A stretch of DNA of 64,000 nucleotides from Spirochaetales bacterium. Lineage in GTDB: Bacteria > Spirochaetota > Spirochaetia > SZUA-6 > JAFGRV01. Below, one piece after another: positions 8,669 to 16,358 of this stretch. The stretch spans positions 1-64,000 of the forward strand of contig JAFGHO010000083.1 in assembly GCA_016930085.1 (NCBI GenBank), in the 5' to 3' direction. The position numbers and the translations under genes are program-made. Positions within the stretch are counted from its first letter, which is position 1, and every line of letters starts with the position of its first letter. Below the pieces are notes generated by a model. It was not told where the DNA came from and did no database searches. It worked only from the letters and a program-made list of their open reading frames with translations.

Positions 8669-9089
8669 AGTAAAAAAAGACGGATTTCAGTGTCCTTTTT
8701 TAACTAGTAAGGTGTAAAATAGCCCTATGGGATTGAAATCCGGTCCCAGTCATAACGAATTTGGAACGGTACGTTTGTTCTTTGGTTTAAAGGATAAATA
8801 CGTTATTGAATAAATATCATGCTGTTTGCTGCGGAAGCGGCAACAGGCTTAATCCGCAGTTTGGGGGAAGCCGGAGAAATATATCGGTATTCGCCTTATG
8901 AGAGGTGAATAATGTAAGCAAACGACCTCCAAAAGAGGTGGTTCACAAGACTGTTAACGATATTTTGATAAAGGCTATGCCTTTTGTTCTTCGGTATGCT
9001 TTAGTAAAAATGTCACCGTCGTTCCGAGAACGTCCTTCGAAGGTGGATTTTTACTTTCTGCGGGATTATCGAGAAAGGAGTATGATCAG
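8669..9089 (+). ncRNA. candidate long structured leader or ncRNA of unknown class
   Basis: About 420 bases without a convincing gene but with many strong hairpins: CGGATTTCA/TGAAATCCG (8681-8689 with 8734-8742); TTCTTT/AAAGGA inside ACGT arms (8771-8803); a 10-bp stem with one bulge capped by a GGAA tetraloop of the GNRA type (8822-8846); a 9-bp stem with GU pairs (8889-8910); GACCTC...GAGGT (8924-8939); AAAGGC-TAT-GCCTTT followed by a T-rich stretch (about 8974-8995); and an 8-bp outer stem GTAAAAAT/ATTTTTAC (9004-9011 with 9047-9054) enclosing CGTTC-CGA-GAACG. I recognised no known riboswitch, RNase P, tmRNA or SRP core. A leader controlling the r-protein gene at 9090 is my preferred reading. 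Confidence 0.45.
8915..8939 (+). repeat. dispersed hairpin element, copy 1
   Basis: The 25-bp sequence TAAGCAAACGACCTCCAAAA plus GAGGT recurs after the uracil-DNA glycosylase gene (16359-16383) with few changes. Here the hairpin is ACCTC/GAGGT. One position changes from a C-G pair to a T-A pair in the other copy, so pairing is kept. Confidence 0.55.
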
Positions 9090-9185
9090 GTGCCCTGTGG
9101 ACGAAAGAGAAAACGACACAAAATTGCGACACACAAGCGAAAAAAGAAGCTGAGAAAAAACAGGCATAAAAAGAAAGTCAGGTAA
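9090..9185 (+). CDS. bS22 / AURKAIP1-COX24 domain small ribosomal protein
   Basis: A 31-codon gene. GTG 9090 follows AGAAAGGAG (9072-9080) with a nine-base spacer. The product is almost entirely basic (MPCGRKRKRHKIATHKRKKK, then LRKNRHKKKVR), matching the short family related to mitochondrial mS38 (AURKAIP1/COX24) and mycobacterial bS22: a Lys/Arg-rich helix bound in the small ribosomal subunit. The HKIATHKRKKKLRKNRHKKK core supports the family. It sits directly after a highly structured leader, which would suit autoregulation. Its small size makes it easy to miss. Confidence 0.82.
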   Translation: MPCGRKRKRHKIATHKRKKKLRKNRHKKKVR

Positions 9186-9240
9186 TTGATGACCGAATAG
9201 TCATAAAATTGATGACCGAATAGTCATAAAATTGATGACT
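9185..9240 (+). repeat. 23-bp tandem repeat, 2.4 copies
   Basis: ATTGATGACCGAATAGTCAT plus AAA occurs at 9185-9207 and 9208-9230, with a third copy broken after ATTGATGAC. Each unit contains the short inverted pair ATGAC/GTCAT around a six-base loop. It begins at the stop codon of the bS22-like gene. Confidence 0.85.
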
Positions 9241-9316
9241 GATCTGCTGGGGAAAGCGTTCTGTCTTGCATTGCAAAGTGCTTTGTCTTACAGAGTGAAC
9301 CGGCTTCAGGATATGG

Positions 9317-9345
9317 TTGAATACCGGAGTGAGTTGTGATAAATT
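9317..9345 (+). promoter_or_regulatory. predicted promoter for the FlgH-like gene
   Basis: TTGAAT (9317-9322) and TAAATT (9340-9345) are 17 bp apart, 38 bp before the ATG at 9383. The remaining bases between 9241 and 9316 show no gene. Confidence 0.45.
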
Positions 9346-9382
9346 AAATAGCGAAACGTTACGATACTAATAACAGGTTGCT

Positions 9383-10132
9383 ATGAGAATAAAATATCTT
9401 CTTTTTTTGCTGCTTATATGCTGTGTATTGTCTGCCAATGGCGAAAGCTTGTGGGATGATGATTTTCGCGGATATCTATCGGGCGAAAAAATGCTGCAGG
9501 AAGGAGATATTGTCATCGTTGAAATCGACACATCACTTTCGCTTTCTTTTATCTCAGCCTCAAAAGATTCGAAAAACATGACATTCAACTTTTCCGGCGG
9601 CGATTACGGACACATTTTTTCTTTTCTTCCGCTCGCGCAAACACAGGCGGATTATTCGGCGCGTGGTAACGAGAAATATTCCTTTTCAACCACCCTGGTT
9701 ACCCGGATCATCCGTATCGAGGATGACCGTCATGTTTCGATCGAAGGTGCACGAAGTATTTCCTTTGACGGGAAAGAAGAATCGTTGCGGCTTTCCGGTT
9801 ATATCGATGTGAGGGATCTTGACGGCGAGAGAAAAATCCCTTTTTCCAAAATAGCCGATTCCAGACTCGTGTTTCAAAGTTTTATGATTCCCGGCTCGGA
9901 TATTTTATCGGCAGGGGATATCGAGGAATTGTTCAGCGGTATGGAAAACGCTTTAACCGGAGAACCGGAATCCGCCGGGGCGGGACCTGAAGAAGGCGGT
10001 CCTGCTGCGGAAACCGCGATGACTTCCACCGGAACGGGAACGGGGATAAGGAAGGTGTCGCTTTCCGATGAAAAAAAGAGAGAACTTTTTCTGCGTTATA
10101 TCAACAAATTGATCGACCTGTTGTTTCAGTAG
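9383..10132 (+). CDS. FlgH-like (flagellar L-ring-related) exported protein
   Basis: A 249-aa protein with a clear signal peptide (hydrophobic residues 5-19, likely cleavage near SANGES). The mature part begins SLWDDDF, followed by GDIVIVEID, a Ser-rich strand region, RIIRIEDDRHVSIEG, ESLRLSGYIDVRDLD and KIADSRLVF. This succession resembles the L-ring protein FlgH (SLW..., GDIvtV, G.l.i.G.r, LSG.VRp.DI, va.A.i). No other flagellar gene is near, and the C-terminal third (a Gly/Thr/Glu-rich linker plus a terminal helix) is unlike classical FlgH. It could be a ring-like outer-membrane or periplasmic protein with another role. Confidence 0.5.
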   Translation: MRIKYLLFLLLICCVLSANGESLWDDDFRGYLSGEKMLQEGDIVIVEIDTSLSLSFISASKDSKNMTFNFSGGDYGHIFSFLPLAQTQADYSARGNEKYSFSTTLVTRIIRIEDDRHVSIEGARSISFDGKEESLRLSGYIDVRDLDGERKIPFSKIADSRLVFQSFMIPGSDILSAGDIEELFSGMENALTGEPESAGAGPEEGGPAAETAMTSTGTGTGIRKVSLSDEKKRELFLRYINKLIDLLFQ

Positions 10133-10147
10133 AAAGGACGAAATATC

Positions 10148-12076
10148 ATGAATACCCGTTATCCCCTCCTGAGTGGCATCAAACAGCCGGACGATCTAAA
10201 AAGAATTCCAATCGATTCCCTCCCCGCGCTCGCTGCGGAAATCAGGCGGATGATAATCAATGTCGTAAGCGAGAACGGTGGACATCTCGCCTCGAATCTC
10301 GGAGCCGTGGAACTCACGATCGCCCTTCACCGGGTATTCAATTCTCCGATCGATAAAATAATCTGGGATGTGGGCCACCAGGCGTACACGCACAAACTGC
10401 TTACCGGAAGAATGAAATCGTTTCCGACACTCAGAAAACTGAACGGGATAAGCGGGTTCCCGAAACGGACGGAAAGTCCCCACGATATTCTCGACGCCGG
10501 CCACGCCTCGACTTCGATTTCCGCTGCGCTCGGTATTCTCGTCGGACAAAAACTGAATGGCGCGGACGGCAGTGTTATCGCCGTTATCGGCGACGGGGCT
10601 CTGACCGGAGGTCTGGCGTTCGAGGGCTTGAATCATGCCGGACATTTGAACAAAGAACTCATCATCGTTCTCAATGACAATACCATGTCGATTTCACCGA
10701 ATGTCGGCGCGCTCTCTTCCTACCTTTCGCAGATTACGGCAACGAAACTGTATCAGGGTATCAAACGCGGCTTTTCACAAATAATACTGAAAATGCCTTT
10801 GTTCGGAAAAATTTTATTCGACTTCCTGTTCAGACTCAAAAAGGGAATCAAGGCCTTCCTTTTTCATGAGAGTATTTTTTCAGATCTCGGTTTTGAATAC
10901 ATCGGGCCGATCGACGGCCATAATATACGGCTCATGATCAAGGTTTTCAACCAGGTAAGGCATATCCGGGAAAAACCGATCGTCGTTCATATAAAAACAC
11001 GGAAAGGGAAGGGGTACAGCCATGCGGAAGGCGATCCCGCTGGATATCACGGCGTCAGTGCTTTTTCGATCGTCAACGGAAAAGTGGAAAAAAAGGGGAA
11101 TATGACATTCACCGAGGCATTTTCGGACAGTATCGCCAGATTAGGGGCGGAAAACGGCCGGATTATCGCCATTACCGCGGCGATGAAAATCGGAACGGGA
11201 CTCTCCACTTTTCAGACAAAGTATCCGGACCGGTTTTTTGACGTCGGTATCACGGAGCAGCACGCGCTCACCTTCGCGGCCGGACTCGCGCTTTCGGGCC
11301 ACAGGCCGGTCGTCGCCATATATTCGACCTTTATGCAGCGCGCGGTCGATCAGTTTATCCATGATGTGGCACTGCAGAAATTACCCGTTATCGTCATGAT
11401 GGACAGGTCGGGACTCGTCGGCGGCGACGGGGAAACACATCAGGGTATTTACGACATCCCTCTCTTCAAGGCGATTCCCGGCATTACCTACCTGGCGCCG
11501 GCTTCGAAGGCCGAAATAGATCTCATGCTTCGCTATGCTTTATCCTTAAATGAACCGGTCCTTATCCGGTATCCAAAAGCCCTCTGTATGCCGGATTCGG
11601 CTTCATTGGAAAGCCCCATTGAAAAAGGAAAGGGAGTATTTATCCGCAGGAACTCAGCCGATATCCTGCTTATCGCGTTGGGGGGACTCCTTAACGAGGC
11701 GCTGGAAGCTTCGAACCTGCTTTCACAAAAAGGAATTCTTTCGGACGTTTATAATCTTCGTTTTATCAAACCGATCGATACAATGTTTTTATGCGGGCAC
11801 GCCGCCGGTTACTCATATATCGTGGTGATAGAAGACGGGGCAACCACCGGCGGGATCGGCGAATCGATACAGTCGGTCATTGAGTCGGCGGGAATGAAAA
11901 AACCTTTCAGAAAACTCGGCGTTCCGGAAATCTTTCCAGGTCAGGGAACACGGGAAGAACTGATCAGCCAATGCGGAATCGACAGCGAGGGTATTGCCGA
12001 GGCGGTCGAAGAGATGCTCGAGTCATCGGGAAAGTTGCGTATCGTCAAAACAGCTGCCGAAGGTGTCAAAGAATGA
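10148..12076 (+). CDS. dxs: 1-deoxy-D-xylulose-5-phosphate synthase (Dxs)
   Basis: Thiamine-diphosphate enzyme that condenses pyruvate with glyceraldehyde-3-phosphate, first step of the MEP isoprenoid pathway, which also supplies the MiaA substrate. The 642-aa product has WDVGHQAYTHK, the ThDP motif GDGALTGG through NDNTMSISPNVG, KGKGYSHAE, DVGITEQHALTFAAG with the catalytic Glu, and DRSGLVGGDGETHQG. Full length. ATG start with AGAAAGGA upstream, 15 bp after the FlgH-like gene. The stop codon is inside the 3' arm of an 11-bp hairpin. Confidence 0.97.
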   Translation: MNTRYPLLSGIKQPDDLKRIPIDSLPALAAEIRRMIINVVSENGGHLASNLGAVELTIALHRVFNSPIDKIIWDVGHQAYTHKLLTGRMKSFPTLRKLNGISGFPKRTESPHDILDAGHASTSISAALGILVGQKLNGADGSVIAVIGDGALTGGLAFEGLNHAGHLNKELIIVLNDNTMSISPNVGALSSYLSQITATKLYQGIKRGFSQIILKMPLFGKILFDFLFRLKKGIKAFLFHESIFSDLGFEYIGPIDGHNIRLMIKVFNQVRHIREKPIVVHIKTRKGKGYSHAEGDPAGYHGVSAFSIVNGKVEKKGNMTFTEAFSDSIARLGAENGRIIAITAAMKIGTGLSTFQTKYPDRFFDVGITEQHALTFAAGLALSGHRPVVAIYSTFMQRAVDQFIHDVALQKLPVIVMMDRSGLVGGDGETHQGIYDIPLFKAIPGITYLAPASKAEIDLMLRYALSLNEPVLIRYPKALCMPDSASLESPIEKGKGVFIRRNSADILLIALGGLLNEALEASNLLSQKGILSDVYNLRFIKPIDTMFLCGHAAGYSYIVVIEDGATTGGIGESIQSVIESAGMKKPFRKLGVPEIFPGQGTREELISQCGIDSEGIAEAVEEMLESSGKLRIVKTAAEGVKE

Positions 12077-12084
12077 CACCTTCG
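12058..12084 (+). promoter_or_regulatory. 11-bp perfect hairpin spanning the dxs stop codon
   Basis: CGAAGGTGTCA (12058-12068) pairs perfectly with TGACACCTTCG (12074-12084) around AAGAA. The TGA stop opens the 3' arm. There is no U-tract, so it is not a canonical intrinsic terminator; it could protect the mRNA end or be a terminator of another type. Confidence 0.55.
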
Positions 12085-12119
12085 CGCAATCGGCGTGGTC
12101 GGGTTATTGACGGAATCAT

Positions 12120-12146
12120 TTGACAGTATTTCAAAAAAACTATAAT
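12120..12146 (+). promoter_or_regulatory. predicted promoter for cdaA-cdaR
   Basis: TTGACA (12120-12125) and TATAAT (12141-12146) are both perfect boxes but only 15 bp apart. Transcription would begin about 12153, at or within a few bases of the GTG start at 12155, which implies a leaderless or nearly leaderless mRNA. Confidence 0.5.
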
Positions 12147-12154
12147 GTTGAGGC

Positions 12155-12958
12155 GTGGATTGGCTCGTAAAGCTCTTCATGAATTACCTGAGACCCGGTC
12201 TCGATATCCTGATTCTGGCATTCATCATATATAAATGTTATCAGATCCTCGTTCAGACAAGGGCGATTCAACTTCTCAAGGGTACATTTATGCTCGTCAT
12301 CATCATTTCATTGACGTTCCTTCTCGATTTAAAAACCTTGAGCTGGCTTTTTCGCTATATCGGCCCGTCGATTATTCTTTTTCTCGCCGTTATTTTTCAA
12401 CCCGAATTGAGAAAGATTTTCACGAAAATCGGTCAGGATAAATGGTTCCGGTTCAGATCGATCGCCAAAAAATATCATTTCGAATCGGTATTGAATTCCG
12501 TCGAGGTGCTTTCGGCAAAAAAACGGGGGAGTCTGATCGTCCTCGCACGAAATATCGGACTCAAGAATATCATCGAAACGGGGACGCGGCTCGATGCTGC
12601 ACTCTCCTCGAGCCTGATCCTTACCGTTTTCACCGAAGATACGCCCCTTCACGATGGGGCGATCGTTATCAAGGAAGACACGATTATCGCGGCCGGTTGT
12701 TTCCTGCCCCTTTCCGAACAGCTCGATATACGCCGGAGTTTCGGAACCAGGCACCGGGCGGCATTGGGATTGACGGAAGAAACCGACGCGGTCGTTCTTA
12801 TCGTTTCGGAAGAAACCGGCGCCATTTCGCTGTCCTACGACGCTCATTTGCTTTACGACATATCGATCGAAGAGGCGGCGAGAAGACTAAAAACCCTCTT
12901 TGAATTCGGGGAAGACGAAGGCGACGGCGAGGGAGAAGAGGGAGGCCTTGAAGATTAG
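12155..12958 (+). CDS. cdaA: diadenylate cyclase CdaA
   Basis: Makes the second messenger c-di-AMP from two ATP. The 267-aa protein has three N-terminal membrane helices (about residues 13-80) and a DisA_N cyclase domain with HDGAIVI (DGA motif) and TRHRAALGL (RHR motif). The Glu/Asp/Gly-rich tail is unusual but short. GTG start; the only Shine-Dalgarno-like bases (GAGG) lie one base before it, consistent with a leaderless mRNA. It overlaps the downstream YbbR gene, the usual CdaA-CdaR pairing. Confidence 0.93.
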   Translation: MDWLVKLFMNYLRPGLDILILAFIIYKCYQILVQTRAIQLLKGTFMLVIIISLTFLLDLKTLSWLFRYIGPSIILFLAVIFQPELRKIFTKIGQDKWFRFRSIAKKYHFESVLNSVEVLSAKKRGSLIVLARNIGLKNIIETGTRLDAALSSSLILTVFTEDTPLHDGAIVIKEDTIIAAGCFLPLSEQLDIRRSFGTRHRAALGLTEETDAVVLIVSEETGAISLSYDAHLLYDISIEEAARRLKTLFEFGEDEGDGEGEEGGLED

Positions 12959-13898
12959 ATCGTTTATCAGAAAAATGCTTCTCAACTGGCCCGTCAAGAT
13001 CATTTCATTGATCGTCGCTATTTTTCTCTTCGTGTTCAACCGGATGAGCAACCGTGAAGAACATCAGTTGTATATCCCCCTGACGGTAAAGCTTCAGGAC
13101 AATCTGGCGATCGCCGATCCGATCAAGGAGAATATTTTCGTGGTGATCATGGGCGATCCGGAAAAGGAAATCAAGCAGATACGGCGAGAGGATATCGAGG
13201 TGTTTATCGATTTGCTCGATAAAACCGAAGAAGGCGAATATACGGTTCCGGTCGAGTACAGAAAAGTCGGATCGATTCTTTCGGATCTCGAGATTTCGAT
13301 CGAATTGGAACCGAACATCATGAAGGTGAAACTGGAAAAACGGCAGGAAAAGAACGTCGAGATAAAAATAAAGACAAAGGGTGAACCGGCCAGGGGGTAC
13401 AAGCTCGAAGGATTTTCATTCACTCCCGTTTTCGCCAAGATTACGGGCCCCCATTCACGTGTGGGCCGGATCGAAACGGTCTATACGGAAGATATCGATA
13501 TTACGGGACGAACGAGAAATTTCAACGGCAGCATCAAATTAAAATCGGAAGATCCGGTAATCGATTTCAAAGGCGGCACCGTGGTCGAGTTCAACGCGGC
13601 GATAAAGGAGATTATCGAGGAAAGAACCTTCGAAGGTGAAAAGATCATTCTCAACAACCTCGCGCCGATATTGAAAAACGGGAGACCGCTTCCCGACGGC
13701 ATGATCAAAGTGAAGGCTCCGCTTGTGACGCTTGACAGACTCGATCCCGATGATATGACGCTGTTTATCGATTGTGAAAAGATCGTCTATCCCGGCAAAG
13801 TGGAAGTTCAGATACAAACACATACGCCGGATACAGTCGAGGTCGTCGATTTCGAGCCGAAACAGCTTATCATCGATTTCGTATTGCGGGAAAAATAG
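12948..13898 (+). CDS. cdaR: YbbR-domain protein, CdaR-like regulator of CdaA
   Basis: A 316-aa protein with one N-terminal membrane helix (WPVKIISLIVAIFLFVF) followed by extracytoplasmic YbbR repeats, seen as alternating strands such as VKLEKRQEKNVEIKIKTKG and FTPVFAKITGP. YbbR/CdaR proteins bind CdaA and tune its activity. TTG 12948 follows GGGAGG and overlaps the cdaA end by 11 bp; ATG 12975 is an alternative, and an ATG at 12900 would overlap cdaA by 59 bp. Confidence 0.85.
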   Translation: MKIRSFIRKMLLNWPVKIISLIVAIFLFVFNRMSNREEHQLYIPLTVKLQDNLAIADPIKENIFVVIMGDPEKEIKQIRREDIEVFIDLLDKTEEGEYTVPVEYRKVGSILSDLEISIELEPNIMKVKLEKRQEKNVEIKIKTKGEPARGYKLEGFSFTPVFAKITGPHSRVGRIETVYTEDIDITGRTRNFNGSIKLKSEDPVIDFKGGTVVEFNAAIKEIIEERTFEGEKIILNNLAPILKNGRPLPDGMIKVKAPLVTLDRLDPDDMTLFIDCEKIVYPGKVEVQIQTHTPDTVEVVDFEPKQLIIDFVLREK

Positions 13899-13971
13899 CG
13901 GGACGGATCGTGGGAAGGGGCGAACGTCCGGTCCGTCACGACGGTGTTTCCGTGGCAGTAAGGGGGACTCG

Positions 13972-14823
13972 ATAAAAAAGATAACCTATTTTTCTAAAAA
14001 TCAATTGATTTGTCCCGTATGCGGAACGCGGTTTTATCGCGAAGAAATGCACAGCGGCGGGGGAAGGCTTCTGGCCGGCAAACTCACACGGGATCTGCGG
14101 CGCCTGTACGAACCCTCGAAAAAATACGGGGAACAATGCCCCCTCATCTATGTCATAACGGTGTGCCCGTCCTGTTATTACGCGACATTTCCCGATGATT
14201 TCAGCCAGGCATCCTCTGCGGCAAAAGAACGGATAGAATCGGAGACGATGAAACGTAAAGAGAGTATTTCAATGATTTTTCCGAATCTCAATTTCACCGA
14301 ACCGCGCGATCTGAAAGAGGGTGTCTCGAGTTACTATTTCGCTGTGATGTGCTATGAACACTTCGACAAACGGTTTTCTCCGACGATCAAGCGTGCTATC
14401 GCTTCGATCAGGTCCGCCTGGCTGTATGCGGATCTTCACAGGAAATATCCCGATGAAAACTTCGACTATCTTTCACTGCTGTTCTACCGCAAGGCACGTT
14501 TTTTCTATGGACTCGCGATCGAATGGGAACAGAAAGGGAAAGAATTGTTGAGCGGCATCAGGACATTCGGCCCCGATATCGATAAAAATTACGGTTATGA
14601 AGGGCTGCTTTATCTCTCGAGTCTTCTGGAGTTTCTTTACGGTCCGACAAAGGATGTAGAAAAACGGGTAAAATCCCTCGAAAACATAAAAAGGGTCATT
14701 TCGAAAACGCACGGCATCGGCAAAGCAACCAAGGCGAAACCATCGACGATTCTGGAAAAAGCGAAGGATCTTTACAACGACGTCGGAAAAGAGATCCAGC
14801 AGTTGAAGATAGAGTTGTCCTGA
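13972..14823 (+). CDS. DUF2225 family protein, apparently with an AUA start
   Basis: Function unknown; a family I associate with spirochaetes and Firmicutes. Two CxxC pairs (CPVCGTRF and CPSCYYATF) suggest a zinc-binding N-terminal module, followed by RRLYEPSKKYGEQCPLIYVI and a helical, TPR-like second half (about residues 100-270). The homologous N-terminus (KKITYFSKNQLICPVC) has no ATG/GTG/TTG upstream in frame, except an ATG 198 bp earlier inside cdaR. AUA 13972 follows AAGGGGG with a five-base gap, giving 283 aa. No signal peptide. Confidence 0.82.
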   Translation: MKKITYFSKNQLICPVCGTRFYREEMHSGGGRLLAGKLTRDLRRLYEPSKKYGEQCPLIYVITVCPSCYYATFPDDFSQASSAAKERIESETMKRKESISMIFPNLNFTEPRDLKEGVSSYYFAVMCYEHFDKRFSPTIKRAIASIRSAWLYADLHRKYPDENFDYLSLLFYRKARFFYGLAIEWEQKGKELLSGIRTFGPDIDKNYGYEGLLYLSSLLEFLYGPTKDVEKRVKSLENIKRVISKTHGIGKATKAKPSTILEKAKDLYNDVGKEIQQLKIELS

Positions 14824-14896
14824 AACGCGGCGCCGTGCAGTCGGGCGGTCTTGCCATGAGGCGCGCACCGGTACCGGGTTCGGAGAGGATCGGGTT

Positions 14897-15655
14897 ATGA
14901 GAAACATTCGCGCCACCCTCTGCTATGACGGGACGGATTTTTCGGGGTGGCAGATTCAGAAGGAAGACCGGACGGTACAGGGCCGCATCGAGGCCGCGCT
15001 GGCGGCCGTACATGGTCACCCGGTCGGCGTCATCGCGGCGGGAAGAACCGACTCCGGCGTCCATGCGACGGGTCAGGTCATCCATTTTTTATCGGATATC
15101 GATTCGATCGAAGGTTCGCGGTTCCGGGAGGCGATCAATTCGGGTCTCGATCGAGACGTGAGGGTAATCGAAAGCCGCGAGGCTTCCTTTGATTTTCACG
15201 CGCGGTATTCGGCGAGGGTCCGGATTTACCGGTATTTTCTCTATTTTGGTCCGGTGGTGCTTCCGCATTATCACCGGTATGCACTGAGAAGATACCGACG
15301 GCCAAATCTCAAAAAGATAAACAGGATGGCCGGATACCTGATCGGCGAACACGATTTTACCAGTTTTTGCGCCTCAGGTGATGAGAGTACGTCGAAGAAG
15401 CGGGTCGTTTTTTCTTCATGTTTTTATCCGCAGGGAGATTTTCTGGTCTACAAGATCGCGGCGGACGCATTTTTATACCGGATGGTGCGGAATATCGTGG
15501 GAACGATTCTGGAATGCGAAGAAAAAGCGATGCCGGCCGAAATCATCAATGATATTCTTGCGGCACGCGAACGGCGCCGTGCGGGACAGACGATCGAATC
15601 GAGAGGACTTTTTCTTGACAAGGTGTTGTATGACGGAGAAGAAAAATCTTTATAA
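14897..15655 (+). CDS. truA: tRNA pseudouridine(38-40) synthase TruA
   Basis: Isomerises uridines 38-40 in the tRNA anticodon stem. The 252-aa product has the N-terminal YDGTDFSGWQ, the catalytic motif GRTDSGVHA with Asp52, and C-terminal LYRMVRNIVGTI. ATG start with GAGAGGA upstream. It overlaps the downstream uracil-DNA glycosylase start by 26 bp. Confidence 0.96.
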   Translation: MRNIRATLCYDGTDFSGWQIQKEDRTVQGRIEAALAAVHGHPVGVIAAGRTDSGVHATGQVIHFLSDIDSIEGSRFREAINSGLDRDVRVIESREASFDFHARYSARVRIYRYFLYFGPVVLPHYHRYALRRYRRPNLKKINRMAGYLIGEHDFTSFCASGDESTSKKRVVFSSCFYPQGDFLVYKIAADAFLYRMVRNIVGTILECEEKAMPAEIINDILAARERRRAGQTIESRGLFLDKVLYDGEEKSL

Positions 15656-16352
15656 ACGATTGTGGAATGTGTTGAACCTGATCGAGGACGATGCCTTATC
15701 CGGATACAGAAAGACGCATCCCCCACTCACAATGAATACCGTTCCCCAAAAAAGGACGATACAAGAGGATCGGAACAAAGCCCTTGCGGCGTGCGCGGGT
15801 GAAATAGCGGGCTGCATGAAATGCCATCTTCACTTCAGCAGAAAAACAGCCGTTCCGGGAGACGGAGTTATCGATCCGCTTTTGATGATAGTGGGTGAGG
15901 GGCCGGGTGAAGAAGAAGACAGGACGGGAAGGCCGTTTGTCGGCAGGGCGGGTAAATATCTCGACAAATGGCTTGCCGCGATAGGGCTGTCGAGGGCTTC
16001 TCATTGCTTTATCGGCAACATCGTCAAATGCCGTCCGCCCCACAATCGCGATCCGCGGGAAGAGGAAATATCATCCTGCCTGCCGTACCTCGAAAAACAG
16101 ATCGCTTTACTGCGGCCCCGCGCGATTCTCTGCGTGGGAAGAATCGCCGCGCAGATTCTCTCAGAAAGGCCGGGGACGAGTATCGGGGCGATCCGCGGAA
16201 AGCAATACGGTTATCGGGGTATTCCCCTTTTCGCCACATACCATCCGAGCGCCGTGTTGCGGGACCAGTCGCTCAGGCAGCCGGTGTGGGACGATTTGAA
16301 ACGACTCAAAGCCTTTTTGGACGGCCTCGCGCGTCCTGAGAAAGGCGGTTGA
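15630..16352 (+). CDS. family-4 uracil-DNA glycosylase (iron-sulphur type)
   Basis: Removes uracil from DNA to start base-excision repair. Motifs of the family-4 group: the Cys-rich start (CAGEIAGCMKC), active-site GEGPGEEEDRTGRPFVG, NIVKCRPPHNRDP, a further Cys (EISSCLPYL) and the late motif TYHPSAVLR. Spaced cysteines fit a 4Fe-4S cluster. ATG 15630 (240 aa) lies within the truA end and is preferred to a start 252 bp upstream, because residues before it are a truA shadow. A repeated hairpin element follows seven bases after the stop. Confidence 0.9.
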   Translation: MTEKKNLYKRLWNVLNLIEDDALSGYRKTHPPLTMNTVPQKRTIQEDRNKALAACAGEIAGCMKCHLHFSRKTAVPGDGVIDPLLMIVGEGPGEEEDRTGRPFVGRAGKYLDKWLAAIGLSRASHCFIGNIVKCRPPHNRDPREEEISSCLPYLEKQIALLRPRAILCVGRIAAQILSERPGTSIGAIRGKQYGYRGIPLFATYHPSAVLRDQSLRQPVWDDLKRLKAFLDGLARPEKGG

Positions 16353-16358
16353 TTGATA

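Noticed and set aside
8822-8890. GCGGAAGCGG and GGGGGAAGCCGGAGA looked like SRP RNA or a cobalamin riboswitch.
   Set aside because: The required conserved cores of either RNA could not be found in order.
8915-8965. GCAAACGAC resembles the start of a tmRNA tag (Ala-Asn-Asp).
   Set aside because: The rest does not continue as a usual tag, and no tRNA-like acceptor/T-arm or CCA end is present.
8905-9153. 82-codon open frame starting GTG in the structured region.
   Set aside because: It runs out of frame through the bS22-like gene, has no recognisable domain, and its start lies in a hairpin stem.
13774-13971. Upstream ATG as the DUF2225 start.
   Set aside because: It lies within cdaR, and the added residues are Ser/Arg-rich shadow sequence with no family similarity.
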